64,000 nucleotides of DNA from Bombyx mori (lineage: Eukaryota > Arthropoda > Insecta > Lepidoptera > Bombycidae): NCBI RefSeq assembly GCF_030269925.1, contig NC_085123.1, forward strand, positions 8,308,001-8,372,000, in the 5' to 3' direction. The notes under the pieces are model-generated. The model searched no databases, had not been told where the DNA came from, and saw only the letters and a program-made list of their open reading frames with translations. Every line of letters begins with the position of its first letter. Positions within the stretch are counted from its first letter, which is position 1. A program made the translations under genes and the position numbers. Shown here piece by piece: positions 24,641-36,739 of the stretch.

Positions 24641-25893
24641 CCGCCTATTTCCGCCGTGAAGCAGTAATGCGTTTCGGTTCGAAGGGTGGGGTAGCCGTTG
24701 TCACTATACTGAGACCTTAGAACTTATATCTCAAGGTGGGTGGCGCATTTACGTTGTAGATGTCTATGGGCTCCAGTAACCACTTAACACCAGGTGGGCT
24801 GTGAGCTCGTCCACCCATCTAAGCAATAAAAAAAAAAACGTTATTACAAAGTTAGTCGTACATTGTGTGCATTACTAATAAAAATCTTACGTTACGGACG
24901 TTTTTTCTCGGTTAGGGTACACCTCCGCATCGTCCCATAAGGAACTTCGTTCCAAAAATATACTGCTTTGTCTATTGTGACATGGATAGTCAATAAACTA
25001 TTAGTCAATATTAGTCAATAAACTATTTTTATCACTGGCATATCTATCAGTTCTTATGTTATAAAAATGTTGCTGTTTCCCGTTATAATACGGACCGACT
25101 ATCTGGGTATCGGTATCTCATCATCATCTTCATTCGTTCCTAGGGTTAGTGTTAGCATCACTCCGGTTTGAGCCCCGTGAGCTCACCTACACGTTAGGGT
25201 GAAGCTGAAATAGCCTCTCAAGGCTATCAGCGTAGGTAGTAAAAAAAAAGTTAACACCGTTCTGCCTCTTTCTAGAGCGGAACGATAATGCATTGTAATT
25301 TAAAAGCTAAGTCGTCGTGTTCAAATCCCGCAGGCAGGCGGTCATTTTTTTAATAATGAATTACGTACGTAATTCTTATTTTATAAACGACTTAATGATA
25401 AATGAAATATCGTATAATAACAATCGATTAACAATTTTTTAAAAGTGCATAGTTCGTGGTAGAACGAATTATAAGCCCATTTTGGTTCGTACCACCATCT
25501 TGCTTATTTCTGCTGCGAGGCAGTCATACCTTCTGATTTGCTGCTATTTTCCTAGTTAAGGCTTCTCCAAGCATTTAAGTTTTAGTTCTTGATATAACTT
25601 TGTTTTATTCGTTATTGCAGATAATAGTTACGAGGGATAGTCAATCATGTTCATCCGAAGGCCACATGCCCTTTGAAAAGAACAGTGAGTGTTCTCCGGC
25701 ATTTTTGAAATGCGAAAAATCGAAAAATGGCAGATTACGGGGTATAGTACACCAATGTCCTCAAAATTACGTGTACTGGTCCATAAGCAGGCGATGCGAG
25801 CGAGTCGAGAGAGTTAGGGACTGCAAAAGGACTACTAACAACTGGAACGGTAGATGGGAAATACCAATAGACAGACATAATGTTGCTTGGTAA
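17187..25893 (+). CDS. Secreted mucin-like peritrophin with 15 chitin-binding (CBM14) domains
   Basis: Predicted extracellular chitin-binding protein of peritrophic matrix or cuticle type. Exons: 17187-17323 (5'UTR to 17241, ATG at 17242), 17656-17834, 18559-24207, 25621-25893 (stop included). Junction phases agree (1, 0, 0) and give 2060 aa. Residues 1-20 are a signal peptide (MASLIIRYFLPYLLLPLVIR). Six-cysteine CBM14 units recur from C57-C114 (unit 1, split by intron 2) through unit 13 near residue 1559. A Thr/Ser/Gln/Glu-rich mucin-like stretch (about 1621-1881) follows, then a diverged unit 14 (about 1893-1951) and unit 15 (C1980-C2038, in the last exon). Units 2-13 share the cores KFYRCV, CGEGTxWD and CNH or CDH, and are joined by Thr/Ser-rich linkers likely to be O-glycosylated. 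The long exon reads past its GTAAGT donor to a stop at 24231, so an intron-retained form would lose unit 15. A poly(A) signal lies at 26303. Chitin binding is known for the family; tissue and partner are not visible. Confidence 0.9.
17502..17640 (+). repeat. Bm1 SINE 3' part just before exon 2 of the mucin gene
   Basis: Starts TACTGAGACCTTAGAACTC. Its A-rich tail ends about 15 bp before the AG acceptor at 17654-17655. Confidence 0.75.
18397..18440. repeat. Perfect 15-bp inverted repeat in intron 2 of the mucin gene
   Basis: AACTTTTTTGTGTTA and its exact reverse complement separated by 14 nt. Confidence 0.8.
24581..24640. repeat. 60-base T homopolymer
   Basis: Unbroken T run after (AT)n and right before a 5'-truncated Bm1, in intron 3 of the mucin gene. 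The exact length is doubtful for any sequencing method. Confidence 0.8.
24650..24836 (+). repeat. Bm1 SINE 3' part in intron 3 of the mucin gene
   Basis: 5' truncated at TTTCCGCCGTGAAGC; tail AAGCAATAAAAAAAAAA. It follows a 60-base T run. Confidence 0.8.
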
Positions 25894-26302
25894 TGTGACA
25901 ACGGGACATTAAGAAATATCGAAAAGACTTCGATTTTAAAGTATGTGATAATATACTTTATTAATAGTGTAAAAAGTGTAGAATAGTCTTATCTAATAAG
26001 GATTTTAAGTCACTAACCGTTTATCGTTAGGCTTATAAGCAAAATTATTGCACAAACTTATTAGATATCACTAAAATTTTCAATTATAATAAGTAACAGT
26101 TCCAAAAATGATAGAGTTGACTCTATTTTTTCTAGTCTCAATTGATGTTGAAACATAACCAATACATACATATGTGGTTGCGCAAACTATTATGTTCTAT
26201 TAATAATTATGCAAAAAGCGATAGTTTTAAACAGAACTTGTGAACAAAATATTGTTAAATTTTTTTGAACACATTATTTTGATCACGACTTAAATTTATA
26301 CA

Positions 26303-26308
26303 AATAAA
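26303..26308 (+). terminator. Poly(A) signal of the mucin gene
   Basis: AATAAA 410 bp after the stop. The opposite-strand AATAAA of gene A is at 26337-26332, so the two 3' ends nearly touch or overlap. Confidence 0.55.
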
Positions 26309-26473
26309 TTATTAATCAACGATATGCTTGTTTTATTTAGTTTTAACATATAACTTATTTCTTTTAGTATACGAAATAAAGAAATTTTGACAAATAAACT
26401 GACAGCATATATGAGCAGTGCTTTATAAATTTTATGCTATAACAAGAGCCGTTTAGACACAGATTTACACTAT

Positions 26474-29400
26474 TTAAATTAATATTACATCAATACCTAT
26501 ACATGACATTAAAACACCATTGCAAAATAATGATAGTTCTGTTGTTATAAATTCCGTGATATTTTGGTCACCTTTGTAATTTAATGCATCATTAAAAAGA
26601 GTCCCTATAAATGCATGACAAGCTGTGTTACTTGCAATGATATTACCATTTAAATCAATTGTTAGCCTATATGATGCGCTGTCAATTGGCATAGCTAAAT
26701 CATTTTTCTTTATATCTTCTGAATCTCTGTTTTTAAGATCTGTTTTAGGAATTATAGGATGACCATTTGTAACTATTTCCTTTGATTCGATAAAATTGTC
26801 TTGTTCAAAGTTTTTAGGGTTTGACGATATTTCATGTTCTCGTGTCACTGAGGTCAACTGCGGGTTAGGCTTACGATGAAACAAAAAATCTAGAAACATC
26901 GGCAATAAACTCCCTGTTGTTGAAGTTACATTTTCATCAATCTGATGTTCTTTAATTAATTCACGATTGTTATTAAGCCGTCTATTTTCAATTATTGAAT
27001 TCGGTGTAGTTTTTGATGATTTATCTGATAGGCCATCTCCTAATGTTGTAGTGGCGAATGATTTATCCTTTAGTAACATCTGCTCCGTTACTAATAAAGT
27101 GTTTTGTTCGTTACGATCTAAAATTATGTCAGTTTTGCTTTCTGTTTCAGCTAATTGCTCTTCCGATAATTTGTTTTGTTGCCCATTCGTTTCTAAAGCA
27201 TCGATTATATCTCGTATGTTATTTAATTTTTTATGTGCTTTATATCGATGTGAATCATCATTAGTATTGTGTTTTATGGAATTTATTGTTTCAAAGTCAT
27301 CTTTTTCATATTTCGACAAAACATCTTGCAATTTATTTATGTAAACTGTAGAAGGTGATTTAGGAGTTAATACATTAGGATTAAAAGCTATTCCGCCCCT
27401 ATCCCAAACAGAAAGAGCGCGTACCATAAATTTAATGAAATCTTCCGGCAGCTCTCTCCAAAATTTCGTTAAAGCAGAGTCATCTAAACACCTACTTAAA
27501 CTAATGTATTCTATTCGAATTTTTACGTTTCCATAATTTTTTTCATTGGAATAAACTTTTTCCGTCCACAGTGTACTCATGGCGATTTCATTATTTTCTT
27601 CACCTATAATATGGTAGTTTGATAATTTGGTATCGTTTAAAACAACTATAAGTCGGTATATATAAGATGGATGTTTCTCAGATAGCAATCTAATATACGG
27701 TATGTATTCGTCGAAATCGATTTCTTTATCTTTCTCTATGAATACGTGCATCCATACTGTTTTTGCAGTGTTTGGCTTATTAGTTTTATACAAGTCTGTA
27801 TCGAAAATTTGATTCGTCACTGGTTTCAATTGCGCCTCTGGCATTAATGTTAAAATAAAAAAGCTATTGTATATTATAAATGTAGTAATGGTTATCATTC
27901 CAAGTCCAATCCACCAATACGCTACAAATCTGGTCCAGTGATCTGAAAACAATGTAGTGCATATTATTAAACTTTAAAATAAATTGAAATTAATTTAAAA
28001 ACGTTATTGCTGGTGTAATTTGTATAATTACAATAACGTTTATATTTGAATATTCGGTGAGCATCTAAACAAACAAAATGGGAAATGGAATATGAATTTC
28101 ACATCGTTATAAGAAAACATGTTTATTAATAAGGGATATAGCGACACGATGACTTTATGCAAATTTTGTTTACCAAAATTAAAAGTAAACGTATAATACC
28201 TAATAAAACACTTGCATGCACACTTAAAGTCTCTAAATATTACGGTCCAATAGATAACATTCATGCTAGGGCTGTAGTTGATGATGATGATGATGATGAT
28301 TCATCCGACCGATTTCGGCCATGGCGACCACTTTGACTCCTATCCGTCGATTTGGCGCTCGTGCGCTCGAAGATGGCTTATATAGCCTATCTTTGCGGCA
28401 AAACTCCTTGCGCATTGAGGGCACGTAAGCACGCCGTTCTCATAATTATAGGTTATGGCAGCAGGTGGGCGGGCCTTTAACTGGTCGCGTTTGTAATCAA
28501 GGTCAGCTTTACGCTGATCCTCGAACTCGCGTACTTTGCTGTTCACCATCCTGCGCCATTCTGGCCGCTGTGCTGCCAAGCGCTCCCATTGAGAGGGCTC
28601 TATATCACATCTCTTCATGTGTCGTTTCACGACATCCTTGTACCGCAGGAGTTGTCCGCCATGCTTTCGCTTGCCATCCTGCAATTCAGAGAAGAAGATG
28701 CGCTTCGCCACTCTTTCCTCCGTCATGCGTGATACATGACCGCACCATCGAAGCTGCCGACGCATTAAATAGGTCTCAATGACACCAACATTGGCACGTC
28801 GCAAGACTTCGGTATTTCGCACTCTATCAGACCATCTGATTTTCATGATGGCACGAAGGCATTTAAGGTGGAAGCGATCCAGAGTGCGAATGTGGCGGCG
28901 GTACACACACCACGACTCGGAGGAGTATAGGAGGCTTGGCAGCACAATTGCCATGTAAACTGAGATTTTAGTGGCCAACTTAAGGTCGTGTGAGCAGAAG
29001 ACCTTGGAATATAGCTTTCCAAATGCTGCAGCAGCGGCACCGACCCTGCTATTGATCTCATCATCAAGGTCACACTTGGATGTTAAAGTGTTCCCCAGAT
29101 AGCGAAATTTATCCACCTGCTTCAACACATCCTCACCAAGGTTTATGGTTAGTGTCTCGTGACCGTGACTGTCCAGGGACATCACCTCCGTCTTATTGAC
29201 ACTAATCTTCAGGCCGAATTTACGGCAGGCTTGGTGAAAAACGGACATCAGCTGTTGCAGGCCGTCTGGGGATTCTGCTAAGAAGCACAAGTCATCAGCA
29301 TAAATGATCTCAGTGATCAATGCATACGACACTTTGGTGCGAGCCTTAAGTCTCGCCAAATTGAAAAGGCTGCCGTCCGTACGGAAGCGGATGCGGACTC

Positions 29401-32398
29401 CTTGGGAAACAGTTTGTAGAACCTCTCTAACTACGACCGCAAAGTACAAGGCGAACAAAGTAGGCGCTAAGACGCATCCTTGCTTCACCCCACAGGTAAC
29501 GGGGAAGAAGCCCGTCTGTTCACCATCTACAGTGACGCAGCATTGCATGTCGTCATGCAGGAGTCTAAGAAGCGCCACAAACTTTTCTGTGCATCCGAGC
29601 TTCCGTAACACCAACCATAAGGCTTCGCGAGGCACGCTGTCAAAAGCCTTCTCCAGGTCAACAAAACAGAGGTACAGCTGACGACCCTGTTCTCTGCTCT
29701 TTTCTTGTAGTTGACGCACAGAGAAGATCGCTTCGCATGTGCCTCGATCCGGTCGAAAGCCAAACTGAGTTTCGGGCAGGATCTTTTCAGATAAGTCCTT
29801 TAGGCGGTTTAAGAGTACCCTAGCAAAGACCTTTCCGGGGGCCGATAGGAGCGAAATACCGCGGTAGGAGTCGCAGTCAGATCGGTCGCCCCTGTTCTTA
29901 TAGAGAGCAGTTATGCGCGATACTTTAAAGCTATCCGGAACGCGCTCTTCCTCCCACATACGAACAAACAGTTCCCAAACCAACGTGTGCAAATCCTCTC
30001 CACCGTACTTGATCAGCTCTCCTGGTATAAGGTCAGCGCCAGCCGCCCTTTTATTTTTTTGCTGTCTGATGGCAGTAACAACCTCGTCACGCAATAGGGG
30101 CTCGTCCAGCTCAAGGGCAAGAGGGAGTTGAGGCATTAGAGCGATGCTTTGCAGATCTGCTGATCGATCCACATTCAGCAGGGCATTGAAGTGCTCTGCC
30201 CAGCGCCTTAGTACATTCTCCTTGCTTGTTAAGAGGTGCCTACTATCTAGAGCCCTTAAAGGAACCTTTGCATGGTTGGATGTACCCATCAGCTTGCGCA
30301 CCTCGCTATAGAACTCACCGAGCTGGTTTGTGTCAGTGAGCCATTGCATATGAATAGCTTTGTCCTGCCACCACTTGTCTTTTATTTGTCGAGACAGCTT
30401 ACGCAGTTCAAGGTCACTAGCTTTGACCGCCGCAACGCTTCCTTTACGCCTTCTGTGCTGTCGCAAGAGATCACGGTGTTTGTCGAGTGCCGCCCGCAAA
30501 ACTTCATCATTTCCATCAAACCAGTCTTCATTACGACGGCATTTTCTACCCAGTGCAATTGAAGCGGTATCCATGATATGAGATGATAAAGCTCCCCAGT
30601 CAGCATCAACATCACCTGTCTCATTAACTGGCAACAGCTTCTTAGACAAAACTTCAGCATAGTTCTTCCTCACCTCAGGATCTCTTAGCTTCTCTATGTC
30701 CAAAGACGCAAGCTTTTTCATAGGAGATCTACGCGGGTGGCGGAGGCGGAGTCGTAGCTTAGTGACAATAAGTCGGTGGTCAGACCAGCAGTGCGCACCA
30801 CGCATAACACGGGTGATCTGCACTTGGCTGAAATCTCTTTGCCTTACGATAGCATAGTCGATCAAATGCCAGTGCTTGGATCTTGGGTGCATCCATGTCG
30901 TCTTGTACTTAGCGGCAAGTCTAAACATAGTGTTCGTAATTGCTAGACCGTATTGAGCACAAAGACTGAGCAGCAACTGACCATTGCTGTTCATGTTGCC
31001 GACTCCGTGTCTACCCAGAACTCCAGGCCAAGCCTCATAGTCCCGACCAACCCTGGCATTGAAGTCGCCCAGCAATAGTACCTGCTCTCTGGCGTCTATA
31101 CTGTCAAGGCAAAGAGTCACTTCCCCATAGAATTTGTCCTTAATGTCATCAGACTTGTCAAGCGTTGGAGCATATACACTGATGACATTAAGGTAATTGT
31201 CTTTATCCAGGTGAACTCGCAGTGTGGTAACGCGGTCCGAGATATGTACAGGGTACTCCTCTAATCGCTTTACTAAGTGATTCTTGATGGCAAATCCTAC
31301 ACCTGAATGTCGCGTTTCAGAGGCAGCGGTACCTTTCCAGAAGAAAGTATAACCAGCACCTACTTCCACCAGCTCTCCTTCATCGGCAAGATGTGTTTCG
31401 CTGAGAGCAGCCACATCTACGTTGTAGCGATGAAGTTCCCGAGCTACTATGGCGGTCTTGCGTTCAGGGCAGGCGTTGCCATCTCGATCAAGAAGCGTTC
31501 TCACGTTCCACGCGCCAAATGTCATGATAAATGTTTTTATAATATTTCTTTTGCAACGTCGACCACGATTTGACTGATGCAGTGGCAGCCGCGGTTACTA
31601 CCACTTATCAAATGGGACGAGCAATTTTTAGGGCACCTTTTCTAGCCCCCTCCCCGGCTGAGCGGGGAAAGCAGTGCCTCCCTAAACAGGGCTGCTTTGT
31701 CATCTCGGGTGCTGCCGAACCCACGCCGTCGCCCCAAACTCGCAGCGCAAGAACGACCACGGTGTGTACTCACACCCCCGAGACCGCCTGTGTGCAGGTA
31801 TCGGACAAAGCCTAGCTTACATCAGGCTAGACCTCTCTACTTCTACTCATCGCCACAGGACTTTTGCTTATTCGGAGTCCATTAACGGAAGCGGTCAGAT
31901 ACGCAGGATATATTTAGGTGTAGCTGTTGAGGGCTGTAGTTATAACTATACTGAGACCTTAGAACTTATATCTCAAGGTGGGTGGCGCATTTACACTGTA
32001 GATGTCTATGGGTTCCGGTAACCACTTAACACCAGGTGGGCTGTGAGCTCGTCCAGCCATATAGGCAATAAAAAAAAAATCGTGACTCACTAGCACGTAA
32101 AGCCATTATAAAGTTGACAGAATGATTGAACGTAATTAAACCGACACAATCTTATGTTTACTCATACTTTAAACATACGCATCTCGTAATATAACATTTT
32201 GAATAATTTACTTAAATAAGTATGATAGTTGATTAAATTACCTGGCCAATGTTTAATAATAGCAGCGGCTCCTTTCAGATTTACTTTGATACGATTTCTG
32301 TTCGAAAAGGAACGGCGTCGGTAATGACGTGGAATCGACTGATCTTCCTCAGAGAGTTCGTCATGCAGCAAAGGATTATGCTCACGGTATTCAGACAT
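26474..32398 (-). CDS. Gene A: type II membrane protein, degenerate glycosyltransferase-like
   Basis: Two exons: 32398-32242 (ATG at 32398, with an in-frame TGA just upstream) and 27942-26474. The phase-1 junction falls right after Trp-Pro; 541 aa. A charged cytoplasmic N-terminus (about 60 residues) precedes one membrane segment (about 62-85) and a long luminal or extracellular part. Residues 221-241 contain VRALSVW then GGIAFNPN. This resembles the 'GGIYLDxD' region of the DXD sugar-binding family (Gly_transf_sug), but the acidic pair is Asn-Pro-Asn. The C-terminus carries [13 protein letters not shown]. Gene B (34017-36149) is a diverged head-to-head paralogue. The intron of about 4.3 kb holds a whole LINE and a Bm1 SINE. 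A poly(A) signal for this strand lies at 26337-26332. Gene structure is firm; the glycosyltransferase link is inference from one motif and the topology. Confidence 0.82.
28262..31890 (-). mobile_element. Apparently intact APE-type LINE inside the intron of gene A
   Basis: Non-LTR retrotransposon in the same orientation as its host gene. It comprises a GC-rich leader (about 31526-31890), one long ORF (31525-28340) and a 3' end closing in an ATC microsatellite tail (plus strand GATGATGAT..., 28279-28300). The exact 5' boundary and target-site duplication could not be fixed by eye. No frame disruption was seen in the ORF, so it may be a recent insertion. Confidence 0.85.
28340..31525 (-). CDS. 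LINE polyprotein: endonuclease, reverse transcriptase, C2H2 finger
   Basis: 1061 aa. Residues 1-250 form an apurinic-type endonuclease: [15 protein letters not shown] (catalytic Glu), [10 protein letters not shown] and SDHRLI (catalytic His) are all present. Residues about 480-790 form the reverse transcriptase, with [33 protein letters not shown] and the catalytic YADD near residue 741. A maturase-like thumb follows ([28 protein letters not shown]). The C-terminus bears a C2H2 finger, [20 protein letters not shown]. All key residues are kept. The endonuclease style is RTE-like or from a related clade; I cannot assign the clade without a tree. ATG 31525 begins right at the endonuclease core, so no separate ORF1 is visible. 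Confidence 0.88.
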   Translation of the reverse strand: MTFGAWNVRTLLDRDGNACPERKTAIVARELHRYNVDVAALSETHLADEGELVEVGAGYTFFWKGTAASETRHSGVGFAIKNHLVKRLEEYPVHISDRVTTLRVHLDKDNYLNVISVYAPTLDKSDDIKDKFYGEVTLCLDSIDAREQVLLLGDFNARVGRDYEAWPGVLGRHGVGNMNSNGQLLLSLCAQYGLAITNTMFRLAAKYKTTWMHPRSKHWHLIDYAIVRQRDFSQVQITRVMRGAHCWSDHRLIVTKLRLRLRHPRRSPMKKLASLDIEKLRDPEVRKNYAEVLSKKLLPVNETGDVDADWGALSSHIMDTASIALGRKCRRNEDWFDGNDEVLRAALDKHRDLLRQHRRRKGSVAAVKASDLELRKLSRQIKDKWWQDKAIHMQWLTDTNQLGEFYSEVRKLMGTSNHAKVPLRALDSRHLLTSKENVLRRWAEHFNALLNVDRSADLQSIALMPQLPLALELDEPLLRDEVVTAIRQQKNKRAAGADLIPGELIKYGGEDLHTLVWELFVRMWEEERVPDSFKVSRITALYKNRGDRSDCDSYRGISLLSAPGKVFARVLLNRLKDLSEKILPETQFGFRPDRGTCEAIFSVRQLQEKSREQGRQLYLCFVDLEKAFDSVPREALWLVLRKLGCTEKFVALLRLLHDDMQCCVTVDGEQTGFFPVTCGVKQGCVLAPTLFALYFAVVVREVLQTVSQGVRIRFRTDGSLFNLARLKARTKVSYALITEIIYADDLCFLAESPDGLQQLMSVFHQACRKFGLKISVNKTEVMSLDSHGHETLTINLGEDVLKQVDKFRYLGNTLTSKCDLDDEINSRVGAAAAAFGKLYSKVFCSHDLKLATKISVYMAIVLPSLLYSSESWCVYRRHIRTLDRFHLKCLRAIMKIRWSDRVRNTEVLRRANVGVIETYLMRRQLRWCGHVSRMTEERVAKRIFFSELQDGKRKHGGQLLRYKDVVKRHMKRCDIEPSQWERLAAQRPEWRRMVNSKVREFEDQRKADLDYKRDQLKARPPAAITYNYENGVLTCPQCARSFAAKIGYISHLRAHERQIDG
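31925..32075 (+). repeat. Bm1 SINE 3' part in the intron of gene A
   Basis: ACTATACTGAGACCTTAGAA to GGCAATAAAAAAAAA; opposite strand to its host gene. Confidence 0.75.
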
Positions 32399-34016
32399 CA
32401 CTATCCTTAAGACTCACTGTTAAGAAACGAGTATATTCATAATTGTTGATGATCTGCTTGATGATTATTAAATATAAATAAATTTACTAGGCTGTACAAA
32501 CATTTGACAAAGCTAATATACTGTGAGATGTCATTATCGGAACGTCAATAATTTTTAAGCTGAGATATTAAACTCATTTGATTTTAGCTATATACTTCTT
32601 GTTTAGTAAAGCTTAATAGTTATAAAAATATATAATTAGATTGTCCATTGCTTCTGCAATCCAATCATGATTTCGGATTAGATTGGTCGACATTTTATTC
32701 TAATGCAATTGAAACTTGCACCTCTTTTTTCTTGGCCGGGTTATATGGTTACGCGTTGTGGTGTTTATGAACTCTAGTGGCCACTTAACAGCAGGACAGC
32801 CCTAAGTTTGTCTGTTCATATACAATAAAAAGTTTGTCGTGCAACCAAAATAATTGACTTACCATAATTCAATAAAGCATAATTTACGAAAACAAACCAC
32901 TGAAACCGGCAATGTATATTTTACAACTATATTATTTATTAACGTTTTAAATGAAATATTATTTTATAGATGATAAATTTTCTACAATTGCCGCGTACGG
33001 TGCACGATGTGTGACTGCATATACGCGATAAGTATAGCATCAATAAAGTAAATTGTACGCAAATTTTCAAATGTTTAAAAATTTAATTTTTCCGCTTTGA
33101 ATAGAATTACTGTTGTATCAACATTATTTGATGGCACGTACGGACGTGATGTCGGATTTGTTATTACTTAAATGTTGTTTAAGCGTTATTAGAATGGCAA
33201 AATGAGTCATTTTCATATCATTTTCGTGATATTTTTAATAAAGTTACGTAATACCAGTACATTAATTCTAACGAATTATAATGTTCGTGTCAATGCGGTA
33301 TAGTATAAGCCAAATCGAAGTCCAATTTTTTTTAAGTATATATTGATATCTTTTACGTAAGCATTACGTATCTGTAAATACTTTTTCACTTTTAAAGAAT
33401 GTTCTGCTGCGAATTCTTTTATGGATCATCACTCCTAAGGGAAGAGATACAGTGTTTTGGTGATTCTAGGCCTAAAAACAACCACAAAAAAATTTTAATG
33501 TTGTACCTAACATTTGCCATAATTTTAGTGCGCTATTCCTCTAAAATTGAAAAAAATCAAACGAAGAAAATGTTAATTTTTTTCTTGTCTGTTTAATTTT
33601 TGAATGTATGAATTAATAAAATGTTTCCAGATATTACAAATAATCTAGAACACATCTTTTTAACAAAAAGTACGTTCTTTGAAAAAAAAGTTATAGTGAC
33701 AAAAATTCTAAATTTGAATACGTTCAAAATTTTTGGCGAATGTCAACATGGCGTAAATTATTAATTAAATACCTATGGTGCTTGGTTTTTGATTTTGAAT
33801 AACCATATTAAAGGATTCTACAGAAGGAAATAAAACTTTATCAGGTAACAAATAGGGTGTATCATAATTTAAGTGTAAACTAATATTAGAAATTGTGAGA
33901 GTCCTCATTTGTGGCACACATTGCCAAATACGTTCATAAGTATTTAAAAAAAAATTCCAAATAATGTGATGATTATTATTGTTTCATATTATGTTTTAGC
34001 TATTTTCGTATTCAGG
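32399..34016. promoter_or_regulatory. Shared upstream region of genes A and B
   Basis: 1.6 kb between divergent starts, AT-rich. No TATA box was clear. Gene B must have a 5'UTR exon here because its ATG exon opens with an acceptor at 34015. A worn Bm1/LINE tail lies at 32760-32826. Confidence 0.4.
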
Positions 34017-36149
34017 ATGGTGGATCACGATCCAGGCCTTAAACAGGAGGAAAACTATCCTCTTTTAAAGGTGGATGCGGGAGGAGGCGATTCTTGTGTG
34101 GGTCCTCAAGCGCCGCTTACTACGGTATCTCCAGGATGGACCATTGCTTCTGGGAGAAAACATTCTTGGCTTAATCGGTGGCCCGGTTAGTTATTATGGA
34201 ACAATACAAACACAACTTTGAGTCTTTCCGCATTTTTTTTTAAATATAGGCAATAATATTATAACTACTCCAATTAAAGTATTCGTCCAAGCTCGCTCTA
34301 AATACGTCAGTTTTAACATTAACATTAACGTTAGTTTAATATAAGTGACTTAATTTAGTATTGTAATAATACAACCAAGATTAAAGGTGTTTAAAATTTT
34401 AAATTTATCAGCTATAAATACTAGTTTATTATATGTATTATTAGCTGATCCGGCAGACTTCGTAGTGCCTCAATCGATAAATAAAAGACCTAAACTTTTG
34501 TATAAAATAAACTTAGAACAAACAAAAGGAAACTGTCCGATGAGGGACACATCAAAGGGAAAACAAAATTGTTATTTTTATTTAATTCCGAGCATTTTCA
34601 TATTTATTTACCTTTTCAACATTCTTTGGACTTCCACAAATAATTCAAGACCAAAATTAGCCAAATCGGTCCAGCTGCGCTCGAGTCTCGAACAGCAATT
34701 CATTTTTATATACATATATAGATAATATCAGTTTAATGTCAATAATTATAAAATATCGTTTCAGAATTATTCTCGGCCTGTTGGATGACGTTTATTTTAT
34801 TGGGAATATCTCTTCTGGTATTTTACGCTATTGGTATTAGCGTTTACAGACACCAGGGTCTTATATTTGTAAATTGCAACGACACCAGACCATATAGTCA
34901 AGTTTTTTATCATCAAATAGTCTCAGCAGAAACATATTTTCCATTCAGCTCGTACTATGGATATCTATCGAACATGGTTACGCAATACCCTGATCTACGT
35001 TTGAATTGGTTCTTCCTGATCGACGATTCACAGCAGTATACCTTCAATAAATTAGTTCAAACGAGAAAAACGAATGTCTTTGAGAAAAACAACAGGAGAT
35101 CCATTCAAGATTTTAGACTGAAATATAAAAGTGTAAATCTTACTATCATGCTCTTAAGTAAGTTTATGGCGACGACTCCAATGAGGTTCAATTGGAAAAC
35201 TATTCCGGCATCGTATTTGAGTTTTTACGTAAGGACCTTCTCAGTCTGGCGCAACGGTGGCATAGGGATGGATTTATCTATATTCAATGCACGATTTAAC
35301 AGTCGATCCGAAGATAATAGAATCAAAGCAATATTGAAACAGCACAATGACGGTATCCAACCTGAAATTTATTCCAACGCACTCAGCACTATAGACTCCC
35401 AAGAGGAAACTGAGTTTTTCGCGTTAATTAACCAGTTTTTAAACGAAATTCGATCCCTTCTTAATAAAACTATGTTCTTTTCTACGACATCCGAAAAGAG
35501 GCATAATTTTAACGAGCCACGCAAAGGTAAACGTGAAGTAAAGGACTTGTTTAGTATTAAAAGTTTTGATGAAAACTGTACTGCTCACCGCCATTTGTCA
35601 AACTCATCCAATAACAAAGGAGCAGCAGCAAGCGAGAGCAAATTAAATAGCAGCGTATCCCATACATTAAGGACAGTCGGCGATGTGTTAACGTTTTCTA
35701 ATTCAAGCTCTAATAATACTCCATCGCAAAGGGATATAAGAAATATATTCCCTGATAAGATGAATGCGACATCAGAAATGAAACGGGTAACGAATAATAG
35801 TTCAGAATCTCCTTCGGTAATGTTTTTCTATGAATTTTCATTTTTGAGTGACGGAATGGAGCCGGTTTATGTGTTGCCTGATTTCGAAAAGAATTTAGGA
35901 GGCTTAAACACACAAGCAACATTAAAGAAAAACACGAGAGAGAATCGGATTGCCCCTCAACTTTTGGCCATAGATTCGGAAGGTGTTTTTGTAGCGGCTT
36001 CTACTCGTTTGCATCCATTATTGGGATATTTAATTGGCAATGGCTGTCACCATTTGCACCCCAAGTTGGCCATTCAAAATGCTTTATCTACTCATTGCTC
36101 ACGATATTTTCGAAATGATTTATACTGCGATAATATTTTTTTGTTGTGA
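34017..36149 (+). CDS. Gene B: paralogue of gene A, type II membrane protein
   Basis: Exons 34017-34185 and 34765-36149, phase 1, 517 aa. ATG at 34017 was chosen because a good acceptor (TTCGTATTCAG) ends two bases before it and because ENYPLL aligns with EHNPLL near the start of gene A. As in gene A, the intron falls directly after Trp-Pro. The membrane segment is about residues 61-84. Residues 208-226 carry FYVRTFSVW then GGIGMD, matching the VR..SVW..GGI core of gene A. The C-terminus LLAIDSEGVFVAAS aligns with [13 protein letters not shown]. The linker between (about 260-420) is Ser/Asn-rich, poorly conserved and probably disordered. The acidic site reads Asp-Leu-Ser, so DXD is incomplete. 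A 5'UTR exon must lie upstream. A reverse Helitron sits in the intron. A poly(A) signal lies at 36179. Confidence 0.82.
34441..34722 (-). mobile_element. Helitron in the intron of gene B
   Basis: The minus strand begins A|TCTATATATGTATATAAAAA and ends GGATCAGCTAA|T (CTRR). Same family as 3696 and 63392. It occupies about half of the 579-bp intron. Confidence 0.65.
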
Positions 36150-36178
36150 AAATACTCCGTAAACGTTTATTTTGATTA

Positions 36179-36184
36179 AATAAA
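36179..36184 (+). terminator. Poly(A) signal of gene B
   Basis: ATTAAATAAA starting 26 bp after the TGA of gene B. Confidence 0.65.
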
Positions 36185-36739
36185 TTTGTATGTTTTTAAT
36201 GCAATTAAAATAAATAAACTAGGTTTTAATCTGAAGCGTATATTTTCAAAGTATAGTCGGCTCATTGGGGCCATGTTTTAAGATTTTAAATAAACTTGTG
36301 TGCCGACTTGAATAGGGTACGTTTGTCTTTATTCCAATGGAGTTGAATCTTTGAGCTCAAGGTTCCTAAGTACTGGAAAGATAATGAACTTTGGCGACAG
36401 ATTAACGCGAATCCGTAGACTAGTTAACCTACTACATCTGCTAACTCCAAGATTCCAACAATTTTCAATAAGCGAGACTTCGCTTTTGACCAATGACATA
36501 CATTTTGCTTATATATGTAATCACTATCATATAACAATATGAGCTACGAATGTTTGAGCATTAGGTTGAGTTTTGAGCCTAAGCTGGTTGGTATTACTTT
36601 TTGCATATTACTGCCGTAAATCAATCAAGCTATCTACCTTGAAGAGGTGTGTCCACTATTCCAATGTAAAAACTTGGCAGTGGTAAACCTGGTTAAATTT
36701 GCATTAGACCACACTAATATATTTATTGCATAGTTGGAA

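Noticed and set aside
26967..27344. Plus-strand frame of 125 codons
   Set aside because: Antisense shadow of the exon of gene A; no start context or splice support.
31570..32021. Overlapping plus-strand frames rich in Pro and Arg
   Set aside because: They lie in the GC-rich leader of the minus-strand LINE and a Bm1 SINE.
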